The notes beneath the pieces are model-generated. The model worked only from the letters and a program-made list of their open reading frames with translations, did no database searches and was not told the DNA's origin. From assembly GCA_023411215.1 (NCBI GenBank), contig JAEYOY010000074.1, forward strand, positions 1 to 64,000: a DNA stretch of 64,000 nt, in the 5' to 3' direction. Source of the DNA: Bacillota bacterium. GTDB taxonomy: Bacteria; Bacillota; Clostridia; Lachnospirales; Lachnospiraceae. Both the position numbers and the translations under genes were made by a program. This document shows, piece by piece, positions 1 through 8,146 of this stretch (position 1 is the first letter of the stretch; each line of letters opens with the position of its first letter).

Positions 1-30
1 CATCTCATAATACACTGTTTGACGGACAGA

Positions 31-91
31 TTATTGATTTTGTATGACAGAAGCAAACATTTATGTTTGATAATGGCATACAAAACAATAA
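31..91. repeat. Inverted repeat (long hairpin) at window start
   Basis: The arms TTATTGATTTTGTATG (31-46) and CATACAAAACAATAA (77-91) are complementary apart from one extra base. An inner palindrome, AAACAT/ATGTTT, sits at 55-68. No gene was found between here and the Hsp20 stop at 231. The element could be a terminator of an upstream gene outside the window or a small intergenic repeat; there is no clear T-run. Confidence 0.5.
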
Positions 92-230
92 GATGTCAGG
101 CAACCTGTGTGTGAGGGATGCATGTTGGTCCTTTCCTTCATATATACCATATGTTATGCAACAGCCCCTTCATGTTTGTCCTTGTCTTCTTTCCTTATTC
201 AAATCAGCAGCCTTATACAGGCTCTAAGCT

Positions 231-644
231 TTACTTGATTTCTATTTGTTTTGGTTCATCGATTGCCAAACTGTCTTTTGGCAGGGTAACTTCTAATACA
301 CCATTATTATAACTTGCTTCGATGCTTTCCTTCTTAATTCCCGGTATGTGGAAGCTCCTGCAATAAGATTGATAACGTCTCTCCTGTCTCACATAATTGT
401 CCTTATTTTCCTTCTTTTCCTCGTTATGAGCTGCTGTGATTCTCAGAGTTTCCTTGTCCAGATCAAGCTTAATTTCTTCCTTTTGAAAGCCAGGGAGATC
501 TGCTTGTAACAGATAGCTGTCACCTTTATCGATCACGTCGGTTTTGAAATTATCGAAATGATTGAGCCCATCTCCAAAGAAGTCATGAAATACTCTGTCA
601 AAGAATAACGGTCCTGTTGCTTCAAATAATGCTGGTCTTAACAT
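231..644 (-). CDS. Hsp20/alpha-crystallin family small heat-shock protein
   Basis: ATP-independent holdase chaperone of the cytoplasm that binds unfolding proteins. The 137-residue product has a short N-terminal arm beginning MLRPALFEA, an alpha-crystallin domain from about residue 35 to 125, and the family's C-terminal beta strand motif 'NNGVLEVTLPK' (G-V-L), followed by an I-x-I-like tail (IEIK). The length is typical for Firmicute Hsp20. The ATG at 644 is chosen because AGAAGGAG lies 8 nt upstream; the in-frame GTG at 653 would overlap that ribosome-binding site. The gene is monocistronic. I found no CIRCE element (TTAGCACTC-N9-GAGTGCTAA) upstream, so HrcA control is not supported here. 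Confidence 0.93.
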   Translation of the reverse strand: MLRPALFEATGPLFFDRVFHDFFGDGLNHFDNFKTDVIDKGDSYLLQADLPGFQKEEIKLDLDKETLRITAAHNEEKKENKDNYVRQERRYQSYCRSFHIPGIKKESIEASYNNGVLEVTLPKDSLAIDEPKQIEIK

Positions 645-871
645 AATAACCACTCCTTCTAAAATATATGATTGACTGTTTATGCTAGGAGCATAGTGTA
701 TTACTATTCTCCTTAATGAATCACTTTGACAATAATGCTTGATTTGGCAAACACTTATTATCTATCTGTAATATATGTTATACATTATATATAACAAATA
801 TTCAATAATTAAATTATAAATTAATTATAAATATTCTATAAATCCTGATATTCTTTAGGGTACATTAAGAC

Positions 872-909
872 TTCTAATAGAACAGGGTATGTAACATACC
901 CTATTAGAA
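872..909. repeat. Stem-loop in the hsp20 upstream intergenic region
   Basis: TTCTAATA and TATTAGAA form the outer stem, and GGGTATGT/ACATACCC the inner stem, with a 5-nt bulge in one arm. It lies in the 500-nt gene-free stretch 645-1151, which is otherwise very AT-rich. On the minus strand it would sit about 230 nt upstream of hsp20. Confidence 0.5.
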
Positions 910-958
910 TAAAAAGAAATCCGCTAATACATAGATTTATTTTCGATGGATATACTTA

Positions 959-998
959 AAATAGGCTGTCGCAATAATCATTCTGCGACAGCCTATTT
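959..998. terminator. Perfect 15-bp stem-loop
   Basis: AAATAGGCTGTCGCA (959-973) and TGCGACAGCCTATTT (984-998) form an uninterrupted 15-bp stem with a 10-nt loop. No long T-run follows on either strand, so it may be a repeat element rather than a working terminator. It separates hsp20 from the small gene at 1152. Confidence 0.5.
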
Positions 999-1151
999 AC
1001 AAAACAAATAATAGATTCAGTTGTTAGTTTGAATTTATAAAGCAATTCATATTAACATGAGAAGGTGTGATCGAAAAATCACAGATTTTTCAATCAGAAA
1101 ATTTGAGCTGTCACCCAAATGCGTGGGTATTCAGCAGAATGGAGGATTAGT

Positions 1152-1310
1152 ATGTCATATGTAGCTCCGGCTATACGAGAAAAATTCGAAACCCTGTCCG
1201 TTGATTTAAAGAATACCATACTCGACCGGGATGTAAAGCTTTATACGATTCATGACCTCATCAATGTACTTGAAGATATTGTAAAAGAAGGAGAGAAGGA
1301 GGAGAGCTAA
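1152..1310 (+). CDS. Small conserved-looking protein, 52 aa, function unknown
   Basis: Encodes a 52-residue acidic protein beginning MSYVAPAIREKFETLS and ending in a Glu/Lys-rich helix (EDIVKEGEKEES). It appears wholly helical, with no membrane segment and no cysteines. GGAGGA at 1141-1146 is spaced 5 nt from the ATG at 1152, and a perfect 14-bp stem-loop follows the stop, so it is framed like a real single-gene unit. In-frame codons upstream (from 1119) lie before the ribosome-binding site and are excluded. I do not recognise a family; a small regulatory or protein-binding role is possible but unsupported. Confidence 0.6.
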   Translation: MSYVAPAIREKFETLSVDLKNTILDRDVKLYTIHDLINVLEDIVKEGEKEES

Positions 1311-1332
1311 TAATCTATAGCCATACGATTAT

Positions 1333-1364
1333 CTCCTATGGATAGGAAACCCTATCCATAGGAG
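1333..1364 (+). terminator. Terminator after the 52-aa gene
   Basis: CTCCTATGGATAGG (1333-1346) pairs perfectly with CCTATCCATAGGAG (1351-1364) around a 4-nt loop. Only a broken T-rich stretch follows. Confidence 0.6.
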
Positions 1365-1445
1365 TCTAATTACTTCTTTACAAATCCTCTCATAGAGTCT
1401 GATAGCTCTAATTCCCAATCAGCAGCTGTATTCCTCGGGCGCTTG

Positions 1446-2402
1446 TTAAGGCTGAATAATAATGGTGGTTCCCATTGGACAATGCTTCCATAGAATGTCC
1501 ATCACCTCATTGTCAACAGCAATACAGCCGGCCGTCCAATCGGAACTGCTTCCCATCCCGTGTATCATAATCTCACCGCCCATAACAGTATTCCAGGGCG
1601 GTTGCGCGTGGTTATCAATCTCATTCGCTATCTGCCGGTAAGTATCCTGATTAATACGTCCTTCTGCTAGTGCAGTAGCTGCATCCTCTTGATTAGGATA
1701 AGATACACCGAGTGACAGATAGAATCTGCTATTGCTATTCCTGGTACAGACATAATAAGTACCCTCCGGAGTTCGCCCGTCACCCTCTGCATACTTGTCT
1801 CCTTCCGGTGACCACCCTAATCCTACAGAATAGCTGTCATATAGTGTAGCACCGTCCCACAACTCAAGAAGCCTCTCACTTTTCTTCACGATAATCTTCG
1901 GAGATGTTAACTCACCCACCACAACAGATGCAGATGCTGTAGGCAACTGAGCTTCCCTGGGTTTTGGCTGGGAAGCACTCAATAGATCGTTCCGTATATA
2001 GCCTGTATAATCCCCGTATTCAACCTTGCTCCAATCCCCCTCTTCTGCCAAGAACATCACCTCTATTCCATGGTTCAGGGATACAAGTATCTCCGCTTGG
2101 GTTGATGGGGTTTTTCTCATTCGTACCCCATCGCCGGTAACATACATATTATAATTTTCTACTGTCTGATCAGACATTTTATCACCATCCATAGATGGAG
2201 TCTCCTCGGACAAAGCCTCTTCCGCTAATGCAACCTCTTCTTTACCTGTTCCTGTATCTGCTTCCGGCATTTCAGACACCATAGGAGAATGAGCTCCTCC
2301 CCCTAAATCAACCGAATATTTCTGCCTGTTACAGCCATATAGAATCAAGTTAAAACCAAGTAAGACTATAATAAAAAACAGTCCTTTTAATTTCTCTTCC
2401 AT
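1446..2402 (-). CDS. L,D-transpeptidase lipoprotein with SH3 domain
   Basis: Predicted peptidoglycan-modifying enzyme that forms 3-3 crosslinks or anchors material to tetrapeptides at the cell surface. The 318-residue precursor has a lipoprotein signal (MEEKLKGLFF..., lipobox LYGC at about residue 21-24). A low-complexity acidic linker follows, then a bacterial SH3 domain (about residues 85-145, 'GVRMRKTPSTQAEIL'), and a C-terminal YkuD catalytic domain with 'HGMGSSSDWTAGCIAVDN', carrying the expected catalytic His and Cys. The start at 2402 has GGAGG 5 nt upstream and directly precedes the signal peptide; longer in-frame extensions would bury it. It is monocistronic. Confidence 0.9.
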   Translation of the reverse strand: MEEKLKGLFFIIVLLGFNLILYGCNRQKYSVDLGGGAHSPMVSEMPEADTGTGKEEVALAEEALSEETPSMDGDKMSDQTVENYNMYVTGDGVRMRKTPSTQAEILVSLNHGIEVMFLAEEGDWSKVEYGDYTGYIRNDLLSASQPKPREAQLPTASASVVVGELTSPKIIVKKSERLLELWDGATLYDSYSVGLGWSPEGDKYAEGDGRTPEGTYYVCTRNSNSRFYLSLGVSYPNQEDAATALAEGRINQDTYRQIANEIDNHAQPPWNTVMGGEIMIHGMGSSSDWTAGCIAVDNEVMDILWKHCPMGTTIIIQP

Positions 2403-2624
2403 TCCACTCCTCCCAATCAACACTTCTACCTTCAAGTATTCCCTTAATAAATACTGCTTAGCATCTGCCGCCAAAAAAGCTTAGCAGAAATCCGATACCC
2501 TTGATTTGATCGAAGCAACGTCCAGGCACAGGTAACTACGGTTAAAGCTTATGCCTATTTTCTTGAGGACAGTCTAACACAAAATATGGAATAAGTCGAA
2601 TATAACGAGACTTTGATTTCTTAG

Positions 2625-2670
2625 AAAAAAGATGTATGAGAGGATAGTGTAATAATCCTTCCATACATCC
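2625..2670 (-). terminator. Terminator of the MFS gene
   Basis: Read on the minus strand, AGGATGTATG...CATACATC forms a stem with an inner AGGAT/ATCCT pairing. It is followed by TTTTTTCTAAG, a good intrinsic terminator for the gene ending at 2692. Confidence 0.75.
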
Positions 2671-2691
2671 TAATTGATTTGATTAATAAAT

Positions 2692-3957
2692 CTAAGCGAT
2701 ATCCTTTTCCAAATCTTCTTCATTGATTAATTGAACTTTTTTTCTGAGACCTATAATATAGATGCAATACATACCTGCAATACCGATTAGGGATAGTGCA
2801 AATGTCAAGGGCCAGATATAATTTAATCCAATTTCCTCAATGAACTTACCTGCGATTGAAGTTCCAAGTGCAGCTCCAACGGACCAGCTTAGGGATCCGA
2901 TGGCATTAAATCTGGCACGGAAATTACTCGGACTGTTATCAGCCATATAGACACCGAAGTTCGTTACCACCAGTATCTCACCGATTGTCCAAATGATGGT
3001 AGACAGAATAAACAGAGGATAGCTTTCAACAAAGCCTAACATACCAAAGCCCACTGCATAGAATATTCCTGCAATTGTAATATTAACCAATGGTCGAAAC
3101 CTCTTCGTCAATGAGGTAACTCCAACGGTACAGAATAATACTGTGAATGCATTGATACTCATTAGGATACCGAATTTACTTGCACCACTTTCTCCAAAGG
3201 TCAAATTCGTAGTCAAAGGTAAGGAAAATCGATGCTGTGTATAGATAAAGCTATATACGATATAGGTCAGAAGAAAGAAGGTAATCTGAGGACGTTTCAG
3301 TAAAGCGGTCAGTACATTGCCCTTCTCCTCTTTTTCCTGCTCTGTATATATGGTTTTCTTCAATTCGTCCGACTTAACATCCTTTACGTTCCTCCATATT
3401 AGGAACATGGCAATGAAGGAGGTAAGTGCATCTCCTATAAATAACAATGGAAGCAAATTCTTGAATAGGAACCCTGCGACAATCGGTCCTAAGGCTACGC
3501 CAATATTGATTCCCAGATATTGCAGGGAGAAGCCCGATTGCCTCTGCTCCGGTGTAAGAATATCCGTAATGATTGCCGTCATTGGCGGTCTAACTGCTCC
3601 ATGAAAGAAGGTCGAAACCATAAGAAATACAACAATAAGTGCTGGATTTGTCAAAAACGCACAAGGTAATAATGCCAAGGCTGCTCCAGCCTGCGCAATC
3701 ATGTAGGTCCGTTTACGACCTATCTCATCTGCCAGCTTCCCTCCGATCAGGGACGAAGGTATTCCGATCAGGGAGCTTATGGTTACAATAATTCCGGTTA
3801 CTTCAATTGATAGGCCAATCTTAATCGTGAGATACATCGTTAAGAAAGGCATAACAAAGTCACCAAACCGGTTGATAACCGTAGCTAAGAACATGATATA
3901 CATATTCTTTGGCAATCCCCTATAGGTGTCAATCATTCTCAGCTTCACAATAACCAT
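2692..3957 (-). CDS. MFS transporter (drug/metabolite exporter type)
   Basis: A 421-residue integral membrane protein with about 12 transmembrane helices. The family motif A is visible between TM2 and TM3 ('GGKLADEIGRKRTYM', about residues 76-90), which places it in the proton-coupled major facilitator superfamily. A soluble central loop (about residues 195-215, 'KDVKSDELKKTIYTEQEKEEKG') separates the two six-helix halves. The substrate cannot be inferred. The ribosome-binding site is weak (AAAAGAGATGG overlaps the ATG at 3957), so initiation at the in-frame GTG or ATG a few codons downstream is equally possible. It stands alone with its own terminator. Confidence 0.85.
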   Translation of the reverse strand: MVIVKLRMIDTYRGLPKNMYIMFLATVINRFGDFVMPFLTMYLTIKIGLSIEVTGIIVTISSLIGIPSSLIGGKLADEIGRKRTYMIAQAGAALALLPCAFLTNPALIVVFLMVSTFFHGAVRPPMTAIITDILTPEQRQSGFSLQYLGINIGVALGPIVAGFLFKNLLPLLFIGDALTSFIAMFLIWRNVKDVKSDELKKTIYTEQEKEEKGNVLTALLKRPQITFFLLTYIVYSFIYTQHRFSLPLTTNLTFGESGASKFGILMSINAFTVLFCTVGVTSLTKRFRPLVNITIAGIFYAVGFGMLGFVESYPLFILSTIIWTIGEILVVTNFGVYMADNSPSNFRARFNAIGSLSWSVGAALGTSIAGKFIEEIGLNYIWPLTFALSLIGIAGMYCIYIIGLRKKVQLINEEDLEKDIA

Positions 3958-4082
3958 CTCTTTTCTCTTGTATTGTTCTAAAAGTTATAACGACCATTGT
4001 AATGAACTGTTAAGATTTTGTCAATATCTGATCTGTGAATTATTTTCGCTGTAACGTTCTCGGGACGGTTGTTGGCAGGAAT

Positions 4083-4136
4083 AAAAAGAAGGCAAGGACA
4101 GCATGCTCACTTGCAGCCTGTTCTTGCCTTTCTTTT
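4083..4136 (-). terminator. Strong terminator, potentially bidirectional
   Basis: AAAAGAAGGCAAGGACAG and CTGTTCTTGCCTTTCTTTT form an approximately 18-bp stem with A- and T-rich flanks on both sides. It serves the monooxygenase gene ending at 4186. Confidence 0.75.
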
Positions 4137-4185
4137 ACCATTTATATAAACTATAAATCACTTATGCTACTAAAAGTAGCTATTA

Positions 4186-4470
4186 TTAGTATACCTTGTG
4201 ATATATATTCAAGGAGCTCTCCTCAACAAACTTTCCAACCATAGGTACAATTCGCACAAAATGCTCGGTCTTCATATGCTGATCTAAGGAAGCTCTATCC
4301 TCCCACTCTTCAATCATTGTTAATACCGAAGAATCCTCTACATCTTGAAAAAGCTCGTATGCAATGCAGCCTTCTTCTTTTCTTGTTGCATTGACCAATT
4401 CCTCATACAGACTTAATACGATCTCAAGCTTGTCTGCATTAATCCTATTTTTTGCCACTACTTTTATCAT
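4186..4470 (-). CDS. Antibiotic biosynthesis monooxygenase (ABM) domain protein
   Basis: A 94-residue dimeric alpha-beta barrel protein of the ABM/YgiN superfamily. Members include quinol monooxygenases and heme-degrading enzymes, many of unknown substrate. Typical features are present: 'MIKVVAKNRIN' first strand, 'EEGCIAYELFQDVED', 'LTMIEEWEDRASLDQHMKTEHF' and the C-terminal strand. Length is normal for a single-domain member. AAGGAGGAAATTAT precedes the ATG at 4470. A consensus promoter with a palindromic spacer lies about 190 nt upstream, suggesting repressor-controlled expression. The reaction is not assignable from sequence. Confidence 0.88.
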   Translation of the reverse strand: MIKVVAKNRINADKLEIVLSLYEELVNATRKEEGCIAYELFQDVEDSSVLTMIEEWEDRASLDQHMKTEHFVRIVPMVGKFVEESSLNIYHKVY

Positions 4471-4656
4471 ATAATTTCCTCCTTTATAACAAAAAGCATG
4501 AAAAACAGCAAAGTTACTCTTATTTCTTGCTTATTGTGCTTCATCTTTATTACAAACGTTATATGTAATCAAAAGCCATTACATATCTAATGATACAGCA
4601 AAATGAATGATTTTTCCACCTTTTTCATACTAATTTGTCAATTATTTAAAGTACGG

Positions 4657-4685
4657 AATATAGGGGAGTATCCCCATACTGTCAA
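4657..4685 (-). promoter_or_regulatory. Sigma-A promoter with palindromic operator in the spacer
   Basis: On the minus strand, TTGACA (4680-4685), a 17-bp spacer, and TATATT (4657-4662) form a near-consensus promoter. The spacer contains the perfect dyad GGGGA-N3-TCCCC (4663-4675). It reads toward the ABM gene at 4470, leaving a leader of about 180 nt. The rest of the 332-nt gap 4471-4802 is AT-rich, and I saw nothing else in it. Confidence 0.65.
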
Positions 4686-4802
4686 AATCTACTTATTCAA
4701 GACCACTTCTAGTTTAACCGATTGTGACTTGATAGCAAATATAATGTTTGCTAGGTATCTATTTTTTTTGTTAGTTAACCTTATGGCTATCTTTTGTTAT
4801 GA

Positions 4803-5957
4803 TTACCTCTTCTTTCGGAAAGGTTTGCAGAAAGCTCGAATTTCCTCCGCAAGTAGTTCAGGCTCTTCCATCGCTGCAAAATGTCCTCCGCGCTGCATTG
4901 TGGTCCAACGGGTTATGTTCAGATTTTGCTTGGCCCATTCATAGGGGGGTAATAAAATATCCGACGGAAATAGAGCAATTCCTGTTGGGACTGTTATACG
5001 TTCTATTGCAGGCAAGGTATGTGAATTCTCATAATACATAGAAAAAGATGAATTAATTGTATTGGTAATCCAATAAATCATGATATTAGTGAGTAATTCA
5101 TCTTCGCAGAAACGTTGCCCAAGATCCCCGCTACAATCACTCCAAGACCAGAATTTTTCAATGATCCAAGCAGCCAGACCCACCGGTGAGTCAGATAGCC
5201 CGTACGCTAGAGTCTGGGGCTTAGTTGATTGGAGTGACATATAAGCGCCTTCATGAGATATCCATTTATGAACGTTCGCTTTATAATGAAGCTCTTCGTC
5301 GGAAAGAGTCTTATCATCTTGAGTGTTTAGAATATTTTTGACGATACCGATATCAGTCAGGTGTATTCCATGTAATAATTCCGGATACTTTACCGCTAGA
5401 TACCTTGTGACGCCGGAACCGATATCGCCTCCGGTAGCAACAAATTTACTATAACCAAGCTCCTGCGTCATTAGCTTAGCCCATAATTGTGCAACATGAA
5501 GATTGTTAATGCTACCGTATTTGGGAAGGCCAGAAAAGCCAAATCCAGGCAGAGACGGTATGATAACATCAAAAGTATCTTCGGGATCACCTCCATACTT
5601 AGTTGGATTAGTCAGAAGAGGGATTAGTTTCAGATATCGTACAAAGCTGTCAGGCCATCCATGGGTAAGGATAATAGGCAGCGAATTAGGACCGTACCCG
5701 CGCTCGTACATATAATGTAGAGATACTCCATCAATATTACAGGTAAAATGAGAAAATCGATTTAACTCAGCTTCCTTTGCAGACCAATCAAAATGGTTTT
5801 TCCAATAAGAAATAAGATGTTGTAAGTACTCGATTTCAGTGCCTCTCTCCCAGTTGTAATTATGGGGGCAATGCGGCCAACGGATATGCTCAAGCCGTTT
5901 GTTTAAATCAGCTAGTATCTCGTTGGGTACATGAATTTGAAGCTGTTTGGCAGTCAT
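4803..5957 (-). CDS. Epoxide hydrolase family alpha/beta hydrolase
   Basis: A 384-residue enzyme of the microsomal-type epoxide hydrolase family. An N-terminal EHN domain (residues about 5-110, with 'RWPHCPHNYNWERGTEIEYL') precedes an alpha/beta hydrolase fold. The oxyanion motif HGWP (about residue 139), the nucleophile elbow 'GGDIGSG' with Asp (about residue 178), and the C-terminal 'GGHFAAMEEPELL' with the catalytic His are all visible. Hydrolysis of an epoxide to a diol is expected; some relatives act on esters. It is divergent from the AraC regulator at 6105 across 147 bp, which suggests a regulator-target pair. The adjacent ABM gene lies downstream, separated by 332 nt. Confidence 0.88.
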   Translation of the reverse strand: MTAKQLQIHVPNEILADLNKRLEHIRWPHCPHNYNWERGTEIEYLQHLISYWKNHFDWSAKEAELNRFSHFTCNIDGVSLHYMYERGYGPNSLPIILTHGWPDSFVRYLKLIPLLTNPTKYGGDPEDTFDVIIPSLPGFGFSGLPKYGSINNLHVAQLWAKLMTQELGYSKFVATGGDIGSGVTRYLAVKYPELLHGIHLTDIGIVKNILNTQDDKTLSDEELHYKANVHKWISHEGAYMSLQSTKPQTLAYGLSDSPVGLAAWIIEKFWSWSDCSGDLGQRFCEDELLTNIMIYWITNTINSSFSMYYENSHTLPAIERITVPTGIALFPSDILLPPYEWAKQNLNITRWTTMQRGGHFAAMEEPELLAEEIRAFCKPFRKKR

Positions 5958-6104
5958 ATTTATTCTCCCTTCCCTTTATCGATTTGACAATGATATTGCT
6001 TAAATCCAATATCTAAGCTATATTAAAAGAGTAGCAGAAACATCAATTTAAACAATGAGATAAATGAAGTTATTAACTATACTATCTGTAGAGAGGAGAA
6101 AACA

Positions 6105-6971
6105 ATGTCTCAATATGATCGATACAAAAATCGAACAGTGGATATTGATTTTTTTGCTAAAGAAGACTTTAGTAAGCTTCCATATGAGGAACGCTTAACA
6201 CTAGTTTTCCTTACAAACGGAAGTATTACAGGTCTGATGAACGGACATCCCGCGAAAATAACTGCGCCAAGTATTTTATGCATATCTAGAGAAGATACGA
6301 TAACTATTACAAGGAAAAATAATATCGCAGCACAATCCTTTTGCTTTCACATGAATTTCTTAAATAGTACGCGAATATCTGAGAAGCCAGATAACCTTTC
6401 AACAAAATTAAGAATACAAACAGGTCTGTCGCTTTTTAACAGAGACTATTTGCCTACAGGAGTGATCACTGTCCCCCATAAAATATATTTACAATTATTT
6501 GAATGGTTTTTTGTCCTTGGAACAGAGGTGGCAGCTCAAAGTGATGCACTTTGGATATGCAGAATCAAAAAATATCTCATACAAATACTTGGAATGCTTG
6601 AGAATTTGAACCATCAGTCTGAACAGTCAGCAGTCGATTTGGCTATAGAATATATAGTTACTAACTATTTCAATAAAATATCAGTAAATGATTTAACTCA
6701 TTGTGCATGCTTGAACCGAGTATCGTTAAACAATATGTTTAAGGATAAGTATGGTTATACGGCAATGGGCTATTTAATGAGATATCGATTACAAGTCGCC
6801 GGGGATCTTCTGATACACACCGATATGAGTCTGAATGAAATTGCTCATGCAACCGGGTTTGAATATGACACTTATTTTATAAAGCAATTTACAGCAAAAA
6901 GAGGAATATCTCCGACTTCTTACCGGAATATTTCCCGAGAGCATGCCATGTCTCTATCCAACGAAGGTTAG
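6105..6971 (+). CDS. AraC-family transcriptional regulator
   Basis: A 288-residue DNA-binding regulator. The C-terminal third (about residues 175-280) contains two helix-turn-helix motifs, with 'INEIAH'-type second HTH 'SLNEIAHATGFEYDTYF' and the terminal 'GISPTSYRN' signature. The N-terminal 170 residues form a divergent sensory/cupin-like domain whose ligand is unknown. The start at 6105 follows GAGAGGAG at a good distance. It is transcribed away from the epoxide hydrolase gene and probably controls it. A hairpin (7002-7032) follows the stop. Confidence 0.9.
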   Translation: MSQYDRYKNRTVDIDFFAKEDFSKLPYEERLTLVFLTNGSITGLMNGHPAKITAPSILCISREDTITITRKNNIAAQSFCFHMNFLNSTRISEKPDNLSTKLRIQTGLSLFNRDYLPTGVITVPHKIYLQLFEWFFVLGTEVAAQSDALWICRIKKYLIQILGMLENLNHQSEQSAVDLAIEYIVTNYFNKISVNDLTHCACLNRVSLNNMFKDKYGYTAMGYLMRYRLQVAGDLLIHTDMSLNEIAHATGFEYDTYFIKQFTAKRGISPTSYRNISREHAMSLSNEG

Positions 6972-7001
6972 GAACTAGGGGATACCAAAGTAATATTACA
7001 A

Positions 7002-7032
7002 ACAAGATGAATTGATAAATCAATTCACTTGT
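7002..7032 (+). terminator. Stem-loop after the AraC gene
   Basis: ACAAGATGAATTGA and TCAATTCACTTGT pair with one mismatch around a TAAA loop. There is no strong T-run, so termination is probable rather than certain. Confidence 0.45.
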
Positions 7033-7039
7033 CATGAAT

Positions 7040-7081
7040 AAAAAAAGGACTTCGTAAGCCGAAATACGACCTACGAAATCC
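7040..7081 (-). terminator. Terminator of the GGGtGRT operon
   Basis: On the minus strand GGATTTCGTA pairs with TACGAAGTCC and is followed by TTTTTTT, an intrinsic terminator just downstream of the GGGtGRT stop codon. Confidence 0.75.
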
Positions 7082-7116
7082 TCAAATCAAAGTATTTAAT
7101 ATCTCATATTTGTATC

Positions 7117-8127
7117 TTAGAACTTACCAGCCTCAGCAGCTTCCTGAATAGCTACCGCTACTGCTACTGTCATACCAACCATCGGGTTGTTACCTGCGCC
7201 GATCAGACCCATCATCTCTACGTGAGCCGGTACGGAGGAGGAGCCTGCGAACTGAGCGTCAGAATGCATTCTACCCATAGTATCTGTCATACCATAGGAA
7301 GCAGGACCTGCTGCCATGTTATCAGGATGAAGTGTTCTACCGGTACCGCCGCCGCTTGCTACGGAGAAGTACTTCTTACCAAGATCGATACATTCCTTCT
7401 TATAGGTACCTGCTACCGGATGCTGGAATCTGGTGGGGTTAGTAGAGTTACCGGTAATGGATACGTCTACACCTTCCTTGTGCATGATAGCAACACCTTC
7501 CGTTACATCGTTAGCACCGTAGCAATTAACTGCTGCTCTAAGACCCTTGGAGTAAGCTTTACGGGAAACTTCCTTTACTTCTCCTGTATAATAATCCATC
7601 TCTGTCTCAACATGAGTGAAGCCGTTGATACGGGAGATGATCTGAGCTGCATCCTTACCAAGACCATTTAAGATTACTCTTAAAGGCTTTTGTCTAACCT
7701 TGTTAGCAGACTGGGCGATACCGATCGCACCCTCTGCAGCTGCAAAGGACTCATGTCCAGCTAAGAAACAGAAGCATTCAGTTGACTCTTCTAATAACAT
7801 CTTACCAAGATTACCATGTCCTAAACCAACTTTTCTCTGATCTGCTACGGAACCGGGGATACAGAAGGACTGTAAGCCTTCGCCGATTGCTGCAGCAGCA
7901 TCTGCTGCTCTTTTCGCACCTTTTTTAATTGCGATTGCTGCACCTACAATATATGCCCAGCAAGCATTTTCGAAACAAATGGGCTGAATACCCTTAACCA
8001 TATCGTAAACATCAAGTCCGGCATCCTTGGTAATCTTTTCTGCTTCTTCGATGGAAGCAATGCCGTAGCTGTTTAAAACAGCATTGATTTGATTAATTCT
8101 TCTATCATATGATTCAAATAAAGCCAT
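7117..8127 (-). CDS. GGGtGRT protein
   Basis: A 336-residue cytoplasmic protein named for the motif 'SGGGTGRTLHPDN', present here at about residue 257-270. The family's biochemical role is not established; it occurs in anaerobic Firmicutes and archaea next to a NifU-like scaffold, exactly as here. Conserved Gly-rich and Ala-rich stretches ('VGLGHGNLGKMLLEESTECFCF', with a Cys-x-Cys-like pair, and 'IGAGNNPMVGMTVAVAVAI' near the C-terminus) suggest a ligand or metal-binding enzyme. It starts 19 nt after the NifU-like gene with AAAAGGAGGATACATACA before the ATG. The two are cotranscribed, so a joint function in iron-sulfur metabolism is inferred. Confidence 0.92.
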   Translation of the reverse strand: MALFESYDRRINQINAVLNSYGIASIEEAEKITKDAGLDVYDMVKGIQPICFENACWAYIVGAAIAIKKGAKRAADAAAAIGEGLQSFCIPGSVADQRKVGLGHGNLGKMLLEESTECFCFLAGHESFAAAEGAIGIAQSANKVRQKPLRVILNGLGKDAAQIISRINGFTHVETEMDYYTGEVKEVSRKAYSKGLRAAVNCYGANDVTEGVAIMHKEGVDVSITGNSTNPTRFQHPVAGTYKKECIDLGKKYFSVASGGGTGRTLHPDNMAAGPASYGMTDTMGRMHSDAQFAGSSSVPAHVEMMGLIGAGNNPMVGMTVAVAVAIQEAAEAGKF

Positions 8128-8146
8128 TGTATGTATCCTCCTTTTC

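Noticed and set aside
645..800. CIRCE operator for hsp20
   Set aside because: No TTAGCACTC-N9-GAGTGCTAA or close variant occurs between the gene and 1000.
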